This document shows, piece by piece, positions 56,023 through 64,000 of a stretch of DNA of 64,000 nt; position 1 is the first letter of the stretch; each line of letters starts with the position of its first letter. Under the pieces are notes generated by a model that did no database searches, had not been told where the DNA came from, and saw nothing but the letters and a program-made list of their open reading frames with translations. The DNA lies in NCBI RefSeq assembly GCF_041146795.1, contig NC_135183.1, positions 10,342,840 to 10,406,839 on the forward strand, written 5' to 3'. The position numbers were made by a program, and so were the translations under genes. Source of the DNA: Maylandia zebra (Eukaryota; Chordata; Actinopteri; Cichliformes; Cichlidae).

Positions 56023-56282
56023 CATCTGCCGCTTATCCTTTTCAGGGTCGCCGGGCCAGCTGTCGCCTATCCCATCTGTCGCAGGGCGAGAGGCAGGGTA
56101 CACCCTGGACAGGTTGCCAGTCTGTCGCAGGGTTGACATGTAGACACAGACATTCACACTCACATTCACACCTATGGGTAATTAGAGTTTCCGATTAACC
56201 TATCCCCACTAACTGCATGTCTTTGGACTATTGGAGGAAGCCAGAGTACCCAGAGAGAAGCCATGCAAAAACAGACCCTGGT
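56023..56282. repeat. common teleost interspersed repeat
   Basis: The order 'catccatccatcatctgc', 'gtacaccctggacaggttgc', 'cagtctgtcgcagggttgac', 'cattcacactcacattcac', 'taactgcatgtctttggact' is a very frequent fish repeat. It is cut at 56282, where the LTR of the Ty3 element begins, so the element may have inserted into it. Confidence 0.7.
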
Positions 56283-57196
56283 GTAACCAACTTTAAGGTA
56301 TAAAGGTGAATTACAGCGCAATAATTACTTGGGCTCGTAATAAGACCCTGGCCAGAATCAGAAGACACCAAATTCGTATGGAGCTAAAGTATTGAGCAGC
56401 AATAATGACCTGAACACAATGTTAACTTTTGAGTAGCCACTCTTGTATTGTTACAAGGTATAACAGGTATTTGTCCAATTTGTACAGATAAAGTATAAAA
56501 TAAAATAAATAGTGTGCACACTCAAACAAAATAAAAGTACTTGTTCGGGCCCTTTAAGAATTCAGAGTTAAGCTGGCGATAGCCAACTTCAAAGGTCCTT
56601 GTGAGTGTAACTGGAATGTATGAGTGTGTGGTGTGTATCTTCTTTGGGGTAGATCGTCCTCAAAGTGGTTGGCTCGCCATCTATCACAAGCAGAATATCG
56701 TCCTGGTCCTTGGACTTTTCCGTCCTCTCCAAAAAACCTGACCATTGCTCTGTTTCACAAAAGCCCAACACACACTGGCGTTGGAATTGCAGCAGCTCTC
56801 CGGATGAAAGGTGAGTGGTTAGCCGACGTTGCTTCTCTCCTTCATCCAGCCACTCGACTCCGGACTTCCAGCAGGTAAGTAGGCTGGCTTTCCTTCATCT
56901 CAATCCTGAGTTTTTCCTCTCTTTTGTCCGTGGATTTCTCGGTTTTACTAGCAGATGCCTCCACTCCTCTTGCTGAGATGAGAAAAAAAAACCCGGGAGC
57001 ACCATGCACCTTCACCTCACTTCCTGGCTGACAGGGTCAATGTGGCCTGGGTAGGCTCTGATTGGTCGCTGAGCTAGGTGCCCTCACGTGGGGTGAACTG
57101 AGAGGTGCATTCAATGGTCATAGGAAATATGACGTTTTGTTGATGTGGACAGTTAATATAAAGAGAATAAATATGATTTTTTCCATCTGGGCTACA
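56283..57196 (-). repeat. 3' LTR of the minus-strand Ty3 element (about 914 bp)
   Basis: On the minus strand it begins TGTAGCCCAGATGG right after the purine tract and ends TTGGTTACA at 56283. An AATAAA on the minus strand lies near 56530. The far boundary is set by TG...CA and the change from flanking repeat, and is less certain than the near one. Confidence 0.55.
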
Positions 57197-57208
57197 CCCT
57201 CCCCTCCT
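57197..57208 (-). promoter_or_regulatory. polypurine tract
   Basis: AGGAGGGGAGGG on the minus strand directly precedes the 3' LTR. It would prime plus-strand DNA synthesis. Confidence 0.7.
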
Positions 57209-57241
57209 GAACTCATGCACGTCCCTGTGCATGGTAGACAG

Positions 57242-58312
57242 TTAAATGATGATTATTTGACGGGTCAAGGAAGAGGGCGAAACAGGCTCTTCACCATCAC
57301 TGATGACATTGGCCCAAGCTGAAGACAGTCCTTGCAAGAATGATTTTGCTGCAGTGATCAGAGGATTGCCTAGCTCCGTATAGTCAAGCCGTCGTGGCGG
57401 ACGACGGTTTCTCTCAGATCTCCTTACAGAATCATTTGTATCCATGTTTTCCCTTGTATCCACTGGGACTATCTCCTCCATTCTCTCCTCAGGATTCGCA
57501 CCTCTGGTGCCAGCCTCCTGAAATGGAAGTTGCCTTTCTTGGACGTCTGGGTCATCAACAGGTGAGTCATTTTCAGTTAAGGTTATTTCATCCACTTGTT
57601 CGGTCGGTGTGACTCCATTGGCAGATAAGTACTCAGTATCATCTGTAGTACTGTTAGGCATATCAGGTATGTTGCTAAAATCAGATTGGCTGTCAAAAAC
57701 AGGTGGGTTGTCAATATCAGGAACATTGACAGGACTCTCACTCACTGTGTGGACAGGGGAACTCAACCAAACAGGAATGAGCAAATCATCTTCTTCGTCT
57801 GAGGAGTTCTCTTGCTCTAGCGCTGGATTTGCACGGGTTCTTGGCCTGCGTGACACTGGCTTCTGTACATGCTCACTGCTTTCCTCCACAGGTAGGTAGC
57901 CACATGGTAGCAACAGATCCCGGTGTAGTGTCCTTAGGGGACCATCTTTGTTTTCAGGCTTAACCGTATATACTGGGAGGTTGCCTGCCCTTCTCACCAC
58001 TACATGCACAGTGTGTTCCCACTTGTCTGAAATCCTATGTTTGCCCCGGATACGGACATTCCTGACCAATACCCGATCTCCAGCTTCCAAGTCTGAGGCA
58101 GTTACATGTCTGTCAAACCTCATTTTGTTCTTGTGAGCTATCTTTGCAGCCTTGTCCATAGCTAACTTGTAGCTTTCTTTGAGACGTGACTTGAGTTTTT
58201 GCACATATTCAGAGTGAGATGAGTGTTGTTCCTCTTGCACTGGCAGGTTGAATGCAAGGTCAACTGGCAACTGAGGTTGGCGTCCGAACATCAGTTCGTA
58301 CAGGGTGAAACC
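57242..58312 (-). CDS. pol: Ty3 Pol, C-terminal part of integrase
   Basis: The frame resumes the integrase after the insertion: TLYELMFGRQPQLPVDLAF, then a helical region, a DNA-binding SH3-like part (LEAGDRVLVRNVRIRGKHRI, KWEHTVHVVVRRAGNLPVYT) and the HRDLLLPCGYLP motif. A long acidic, low-complexity tail with an arginine-rich block (RRSERNRRPPRRLDY) follows. The stop is TAA at 57242-57244. The apparent ATG at its start is created by the end of the inserted LTR and is not the native start. Confidence 0.8.
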   Translation of the reverse strand, partial: GFTLYELMFGRQPQLPVDLAFNLPVQEEQHSSHSEYVQKLKSRLKESYKLAMDKAAKIAHKNKMRFDRHVTASDLEAGDRVLVRNVRIRGKHRISDKWEHTVHVVVRRAGNLPVYTVKPENKDGPLRTLHRDLLLPCGYLPVEESSEHVQKPVSRRPRTRANPALEQENSSDEEDDLLIPVWLSSPVHTVSESPVNVPDIDNPPVFDSQSDFSNIPDMPNSTTDDTEYLSANGVTPTEQVDEITLTENDSPVDDPDVQERQLPFQEAGTRGANPEERMEEIVPVDTRENMDTNDSVRRSERNRRPPRRLDYTELGNPLITAAKSFLQGLSSAWANVISDGEEPVSPSSLTRQIIII

Positions 58313-58746
58313 TGTCATGGCTCGCTGCGTGGCAGGCAGGATGAGGACCCAATCGCAAAACTCACGGACTCAAGGGATGAACTCAAAAGGCAGCTTTATT
58401 GCTGACAAGATGACAGGAAAATACAAAACTTAAACTGGGAACAATAAACTAATACTTGGAGAGAGACACAGGGAAATCCACGCAGCATGAGGGAGAACGC
58501 GACACAGAACTGAGGAAGACGCAGACATAAATACACAGAGGGTTAACGAGGGAAGTGGGAGCACACGGGGAACACAGGTGACACTGATAATCATAACAAG
58601 ACACGGCAGGAGTGAACGCAACACTAACGGGAGACGGGCAAAGTAAAACAGGAAGTACAGAGGTTCAGACAGGAGGAGAGAGCGCATGGGGAGAACACAG
58701 ACATAACGGGCTGGGGAAAACATAGAATAAAACACAAAGAGAGACG
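58313..58746 (-). repeat. 3' LTR, truncated
   Basis: It matches 61919-62352 at more than 98 percent by eye. At 58747 the match stops and internal sequence begins, so about 170 bp of the U3 start, and with it the polypurine tract, are missing. Confidence 0.85.
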
Positions 58747-61164
58747 TGCTGGCCATGGCCCGGTGGGCACAGGACCAGATGAGGCAGGGCCAGACGAGGC
58801 AGGACCAGACTGTGGCGATGCGGGGGCCGGACCAGGCGTCGCTGCAGAGGCTGAGGCTGGACCAGGCGATGGCGAAGCAGGAGCTGAGGCTGAGGCCGGA
58901 CTGGGCGAAGCACAGGCCGAAGCAGGACCAGGCGGAGCAGAAGCAGATGCTGGAGCTGGACCAGGCGAAGCCGGGGCCAGACCAGGCAACGACGGGGCCG
59001 GACCAGGCGACGACGGGGCCGGACCAGGCGACGACGGGGCCGGACCAGGCGACGCAGAAGTAGATGGTGGCTGGACGGGCTCCCCGGGCCCTCCAGCGGA
59101 GACGAGGAGGTGCTGGCCGGGCTGACCTGAGCCGCCAGCAGAGACGAGGAGCGGCTGGAGAGGTTCCCCTGAACCCCCAGCGGAGACGAGGAGCGGCTGG
59201 AGAGGTTCTCCTGAACCCCCAGCGGAGACGAGGAGCGGCTGGAGAGGTTCTCCTGAACCCCCAGCGGAGACGAGGAGGTGCTGGCCGGGCTGGGCAGAGC
59301 CGCCAGCGGAGACGAGGAGGTGCTGGCCGGGCTGGGCAGAGCCGCCAGCGGAGACGAGGAGCTGCTGGAGGGGTCCTCCTGAACCCCCAGCGGAGACAGA
59401 TGCAGAGCCAGCAGGTGCAGAGACTTCTGGCTGAGGGGACGCCAACTGTAGCTGCACAGGGCACGCAGTCGGCTTAGGATGCAACGGCTGGGGCTGTGCA
59501 GGGCAAACAGTCTGTCCAACGTTTGTCAGTACCATGCAGTCCACAGCTGGCGGAGAAAGCTCACAAAGGCTTCCAGCTGAGGTTGGCAGTAACTGAACAG
59601 GTTGCTGAGCTACTAACTGAGCTGGTGACCAAACAGGGAACTGGGCTGATAACTGAGCTAATGACTGTGCTGAGGACAGAAGTGCAAGTTGTAGTGGTGG
59701 TTGTAGTGATGGTGGAACAGCAGGTAGTTGAACTGATGACTGAACAGGTGACTGACTCCTGGCTGCTCTCCTCCGAGGAACAGGAACGGGTGCTGGGCCT
59801 GGCCGAACACCAGTCATCCCCACCCGAGAAACAGATACGGGTGCAGGGGCGAGCTGGGCTCTGGCTGCCTTTACCCTGGGGGCCAGTGTAGGTGCAGGAG
59901 CTAGCTGGGCCTCTGCTGCTCCCACCCGAGGGACTGAGACGGGTGCAGGAGTCGGCAGGGTCACAGTAGACCTCACCCAGGGAACCGGAACTGGCGCAGG
60001 CATAGGCTGGGCGTCCATCAACCCCACCCGAGGGGCAGGTACGGGTGCCGGGATGAACAGCGCCTCTGCCAAGCTGGGGACAGAAGCAGGGACCAGCTGG
60101 ACCTCAGCCACCCTCTCCCGAGGAACTGATACGGGAGCAAGGGAAAGCCGGGCCCGCGCTGCCCTGGTTACAGGAACTGGAGGCGGAGAGCGAAGCACAG
60201 GAACAGTAACAGTCACTGGGTGAACCAAGTTGGTGGAGCCAAACACAGTTTCAGTAAACAGAGACTTATGGTGGGCTGGTTCTAGCAACTCTGCTGTACT
60301 TAAGTTGTCCGTGTCATAATTAGCAGTTTTGGAAAGAGTGAGTTTAGGTACAGCCACAGGTACAGGAGAACTCACACAAGCAGCGTCAGGATAATCTGGA
60401 TGTGAGACAACACTACATACAGACGTACAGGATGTAGTCCGAGACGTAGTGCACACAGAGTCCATGAAACCTGGCCAAAAAGCATGGCGCAAAGAGTTAA
60501 ACTGACATGAGTGTGGAACAGAAAATTTAACCTGTGCAAACAGTTCTGCAGTGCTCAAACTAAGATCTTTTGCCAGTCTCTGTATGGCAGATGAAACCTT
60601 GCGGCTCTTAACCTTAGCAGGCATTGAATACACAGTCTCGAGGAGTCCACGAGGAAAAACAGAAGCAGTTTCCTGCTTAGCAGGCACGAGAGGAGGTGAG
60701 TTTACACAGGTAGCGTCCGAGTTAGCACTTTCAAGTTGTGGCACAGGAAAAACCACAGCCTGAGAAACTGAAGGAGCAACACTGGGAGTCACAGATACAA
60801 GAGCTGGTTTAAAGATTAAACTGTTCATAGCAGAGGAATGGCTACTAGTCTCTGTGTCACCTGGCTCAGGCAGAACGCTAAGCGTAGATGTTAAGTTGGC
60901 TGGCTCAGCAACACAGGTCTTGTTCTCAGTAACTCTCTGAAGAGCTGCGAAAGCAGTGGCTGGTTGAGGAGTTGGCTGAGAAATATCAGGAATGTCTAAA
61001 GACAAACTAGGCTGGAACATGAAACAGTCACTAGGAGGAGCATTAGCTATAGAACATATGGTTTCAGGGTGTATGAGTTTCTCAGCATGCACTGTTACAT
61101 GTAGAGCTGATGATACTGATGGTGTGTGGCTGGGCTCAGACTGGAAAATCCAAAGGCTGAGCAA
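58747..61164 (-). CDS. long proline-rich frame of the non-autonomous LTR element
   Basis: The open frame runs 846 codons from 61164 and reads on into the LTR, stopping at 58624. It is rich in Pro, Ala, Ser and Val with repeated PxPVPVPR-like motifs in its middle. Near its C-terminus lie about eight 14-residue units (type LLVSAGGSGEPLQP, 42-bp DNA repeat, about 59090-59400) and several 7-residue units (type SPGPAPS, 21-bp repeat, about 58980-59060). No zinc knuckle or catalytic motif is seen. The frame is closed upstream by a shift relative to the 61136-61924 frame. It could be a structural Gag-like protein or simply tolerated open sequence. Confidence 0.5.
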
Positions 61165-61900
61165 AACAGTTCTGCGGGGCTACAATGCTGGTAGCAGTAT
61201 GTAGGGGAGTCTGGTGTGAAATAACAGTCTTAGGTTCAGCTAACTCAACAGGGGAAGCATTCATACCGGCTGAAACAAAGGAAATACTGCGAGCATTACA
61301 AGAATCTGACGGCTCAGAAACACAAAGATCACTGGTGAGAGCTACGGCTGAATAATCTGACACTGAGGTGCCTCGCTGTACAGCGTCTCTGGAGTCCAAA
61401 CAAAAAGCGGCGGAATTATCCGAGTCAGGTAACACAACGGCGGGGAAAACGGAGCCACTCACAGTAGTGCATAGGTCATGAAGTTCGGGTCCCGAAAACT
61501 TGGGCGGAGTGTGTGACGCACAGTCACTCTCTCCCACAGGTGCAGCCCGCTCAGCAGTACTGGCGCAACGGCGGCGTGAACGCCGTTTTCGCCGAGAGGG
61601 GGGAGGAGATGAGCCGGGCCGCGAATCCTCCAGCGGACCGGGCTGAACGTCCTCTGACCCCTCACACTGGAGAGGCAGCTCCGGGCGGACGCCTACGGTG
61701 GAAACGAGAAAGTCCCGGATGTGGGGGCGCAGCGCGCCGAACAGCCACGGGAGTCCGGACACCATCCGCTGTAGACGGACGGCTACGACCTCCCGGTGTT
61801 CGTCTCCTGGCAGCGCCTCCCACTCCTGACAGTGGTACTCCACCGTATAGATCAAATCCTCCCGGAGCTCAGCGGAGGGGTTGTGAGTCGCTGGGTCCAT
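61136..61900 (-). CDS. Gag-like N-terminal frame of the non-autonomous LTR element
   Basis: From ATG GAC CCA just behind the 5' LTR the frame reads MDPATHNPSAELREDLIYTV, then YHCQEWEALPGDEHREVVAV and a region predicted as helical up to about residue 90. Arg-rich SRRKRRSRRR and Ser/Val-rich sequence follow. It ends at 61136, where the next frame overlaps with a one-base shift, so the two may once have been a single protein of more than 1000 residues. A position directly after the LTR suggests a Gag role, by analogy only. Confidence 0.5.
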   Translation of the reverse strand: MDPATHNPSAELREDLIYTVEYHCQEWEALPGDEHREVVAVRLQRMVSGLPWLFGALRPHIRDFLVSTVGVRPELPLQCEGSEDVQPGPLEDSRPGSSPPPSRRKRRSRRRCASTAERAAPVGESDCASHTPPKFSGPELHDLCTTVSGSVFPAVVLPDSDNSAAFCLDSRDAVQRGTSVSDYSAVALTSDLCVSEPSDSCNARSISFVSAGMNASPVELAEPKTVISHQTPLHTATSIVAPQNCFAQPLDFPV

Positions 61901-61918
61901 GTCGTGGTCGCGTTCTTC

Positions 61919-62521
61919 TGTCATGGCTCGCTGCGTGGCAGGCAGGATGAGGACCCAATCGCAAAACTCACGGACTCAAGGGATGAACTCAAAAGGCAGC
62001 TTTATTGCTGACAAGATGACAGGAAAATACAAAACTTAAACTGGGAACAATAAACTAATACTCGGAGAGAGACACAGGGAAATCCACGCAGCATGAGGGA
62101 GAACGCGACACAGAACTGAGGAAGACGCAGACATAAATACACAGAGGGTTAACGAGGGAAGTGGGAGCACACGGGGAACACAGGTGACACTGATAATCAT
62201 AACAAGACACGGCAGGAGTGAACGCAACACTAACGGGAGACGGGCAAAGTAAAACAGGAAGTACAGAGGTTCAGACAGGAGGAGAGAGAGCACGGGGAGA
62301 ACACAGACATAACGGGCTGGGGAAAACATAGAATAAAACACAAAGAGAGACGAGGGCTCATAAATACACAGAGGGGCACACAGGGGGTAAGAGTCACGAA
62401 GGGAAAACACTTAGGGAACAACACAACAGGGCAACTCAGGAAACATGGCCTAAATAAGGAACGAAATACAAAAATACAAGGAACTAAGAATACTGGGCCC
62501 ACATGGCCCAGGACCATGACA
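61919..62521 (-). repeat. 5' LTR (603 bp), complete
   Basis: On the minus strand it starts TGTCATGGTCCTGGGCC and ends GCGAGCCATGACA, with an AATAAA (in 'gtcagcaataaagctgcc') about 100 bp before its end. The bases that follow (GAAGAACGCGACC) show no clear TGG-type primer binding site. Confidence 0.85.
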
Positions 62522-62526
62522 AAACC

Positions 62527-64000
62527 AGTCACTTCATTCCTGGTGCAGTTATAAGCGTGAACCAGGGGTCTTACATGGTCACGCCAACAGGACTTATCTT
62601 GATCACGGAGAGTTCCCAACATATCAAGCAAGGTACGATTAAATCGTTCCACAGGATTGCCCCTAGGATGGTATGGGGTTGTCCTCACCTTGTGGATACC
62701 AGCCACCTGACAGAGTTCCTTGATTGTGCGGGACTCGAAATCTGGACCCTGGTCACTATGCAATTTTTCTGGGATGCCATAGTGTACCATAAAGTTCTCC
62801 CACAGACACCTTGCCACTGTGTGGGCCTTTTGATTAGGTGTTGGGATAGCAACTGCAAACTTAGTGAAGTGGTCCGTGATCACCAATATATCCTTGGTTC
62901 CACTCTTGTCAGCTTCCAGGGACAAGAAGTCCATGTACAAGAGTTCAAGAGGTCGTGTCGTATTAATGTTAACCAAGGGGGCCGCTCTTTCAGGCCGTGC
63001 CTTCCTCTGCACGCACCTGCCACACGTCTTCACTTTCCTTTCCACGTCCAAAGCCATCCTTGGCCAATAAAATCTTGTCCTTACAAGGTCCAGTGTACGA
63101 TCGACTCCCATGTGACCCATATGGTCATGCAGGCTGGTGAGAACTGTGTTGTGAAGCTCAGCTGGAAGTATAAGCTGGTAGGTTTTCTGGGACCCCTCTT
63201 GGCATCGCCGGTACAAGACATTGTTGCGGAGCTCAAGACGGTTAAGCTCTCGGAGGAGCAGTGGAAGCTCAGGGAGGTGTGTGCGCATGGTTGGAGGTGG
63301 TGTGTCCCCATATTCGATCTGAGAAATAACATGCTTTATACACTGATCTGCTCTTTGCTCATCTGCCAGCTCTGTCTCAGTTAGATGGGGAATGGTTGGC
63401 AGACCTCCAAACTGTTCCTCTTGCCCATAGCTATCAGGTAAAGCACTAGGAGACATAGCAAGCACCTCCACCAAGGCAACACAATCTGCATCTGCCTCTC
63501 TTTCATTGTCAGGACTGACGCTGCAGGTGAACTGCCTCTCACAGATTGCTTTCACCACAGACTGATTTACGGCATTGATGTTATCTGGATCAAAAAGGTG
63601 ATCTTGAGTGAACTGTTGTATGCGTTCAATCTCTTTTTGTGATTTCAGATCGTCCGCTAGCCCTCCGTGTGGTCTGCGTGATAATCCATCCGCATCTCCA
63701 TTCTGCTTCCCTGGACGATAGAGGAGTTTGAAAGAGAATGTGGACAGTGCTGCTAGCCACCTATAGCTAGTTGCGTCAAGTTTTGCTGAAGTCAAAATGT
63801 AAGTCAGCGGATTACTATCCGTTACAACGGTGAAGTGGTTGCCGTAGAGATAGTCGCTGAACTTTTCTGTAACTGACCACTTGAGCGCCAGAAACTCCAA
63901 CTTGTGCGCTGGATGGCGATTTTCGCTCCATGACAGCCCTCTACTTGCATAGCCTATGACTCTAAGTTGTCCCTCTTGCTCCTGATACAATACAGCACCA
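62527..64000 (-). CDS. pol: Ty3 Pol, RNase H and integrase part (partial)
   Basis: The frame enters from beyond the window (GAVLYQEQEGQ) and reads RNase H (ASRGLSW, HKLEFLALKWSVTEKF, VVTDSNPLTYIL, GDADGLSRRP). The integrase zinc-binding region follows (HDHMGHMGV, CGRCVQRKA), then the DDE core (YMDFLSLEADKSG, LHSDQGPDFES, NPVERFNRTLLDML). It stops being native at NEVTGF, where the LTR element is inserted; downstream residues up to 62230 are read-through of that LTR. All catalytic residues visible are intact, so before the insertion this copy may have been functional. Confidence 0.85.

Larger units (their letters stand above)
58313..62521 (-). mobile_element. young LTR retrotransposon without pol, inserted in the Ty3 integrase
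   Basis: The ends are TGTCATGG and CCATGACA, with a perfect 5-bp target duplication AAACC at 58308-58312 and 62522-62526. It is on the minus strand, with the complete 603-bp 5' LTR at 61919-62521 and a 5'-truncated 3' LTR at 58313-58746. The shared LTR part differs by only a few bases, so insertion is recent. The interior codes for long proline-rich frames but no protease, reverse transcriptase or integrase. It is thus non-autonomous and depends on a partner element. Confidence 0.85.
56283..64000 (-). mobile_element. second Ty3/gypsy element (minus strand), interrupted, runs off window
   Basis: On the minus strand the order is RNase H, integrase, tail domain, polypurine tract and 3' LTR. The integrase is interrupted at 58312/62527 by another LTR element. 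The sequence differs clearly from the element at 27446, so it belongs to another Ty3 lineage. The 5' LTR, gag, protease and most of reverse transcriptase lie beyond the window edge. Confidence 0.85.

Noticed and set aside
58430..59891. Several 100-340 codon frames on both strands over the proline-rich region
   Set aside because: These are alternate readings of GC-rich tandem repeats. The long 846-codon minus frame is the coherent one, and even that is given only moderate confidence.
62230..62520. C-terminal extension of the Ty3 integrase frame (MVLGHVGPVFL onwards)
   Set aside because: It is read-through into the inserted LTR; native integrase stops at the AAACC target site and resumes at 58312.
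62503..63384. 293-codon plus-strand frame
   Set aside because: It is antisense to integrase and RNase H, which show all expected motifs on the minus strand.

Overview
The window looks like teleost fish genomic DNA, probably from a percomorph. It is AT-rich and non-coding over most of its length, has spliced eukaryotic exons, and is packed with fish-type mobile elements: Tc1/mariner, hAT and P-like DNA elements, L2-like LINE debris and Ty3/gypsy LTR elements. No rRNA, tRNA or CRISPR feature was recognised. Few host coding sequences are visible. The best are four short minus-strand exons (36113-49689) with spectrin-repeat character, and these suggest that much of 36-50 kb is intron of one large cytoskeletal gene.

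Layout. 1-11.8 kb: non-coding, with old interspersed repeats, MITE-like palindromes and one weak candidate exon (6077-6147). 11.8-13.2 kb: a Tc1 element with an intact DD34E transposase frame but only one recognisable end. 13.2-20.2 kb: non-coding with hAT-like and other MITEs. 20221-32048: the most interesting unit, a DNA transposon of about 7.2 kb before a later insertion, with 6-bp target duplications (CTCTCA) and long terminal inverted repeats that start TACGGTGTAC. Its plus strand carries a ten-exon integrase-like DDE transposase gene. Its minus strand carries the C-lobe of a Ser/Thr protein kinase. Each terminal repeat contains the same candidate promoter, first-exon splice donor, intron, acceptor and ATG, so the two convergent genes seem to be driven from mirror-image 5' ends. 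The kinase copy is broken: its N-lobe is missing and the APE glutamate codon is a stop. A Ty3/gypsy element (27446-32041, 189-bp LTRs, CACCG target duplication) later landed 2 bp from the right end of this transposon.

32-56 kb: non-coding with the spectrin-like exons, solo-LTR-like fragments, hAT MITEs, a P-like element with a THAP relic nested in an internally deleted Tc1-like element, a second decayed Tc1 transposase, and an L2-like reverse transcriptase remnant. 56.3-64.0 kb: a second, different Ty3/gypsy element on the minus strand that runs off the window. Its integrase is split by a younger LTR element without RT (58313-62521, AAACC target duplication, 603-bp LTR, long proline-rich frame with internal tandem repeats).

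All family names rest on motifs read by eye. No database search was run.
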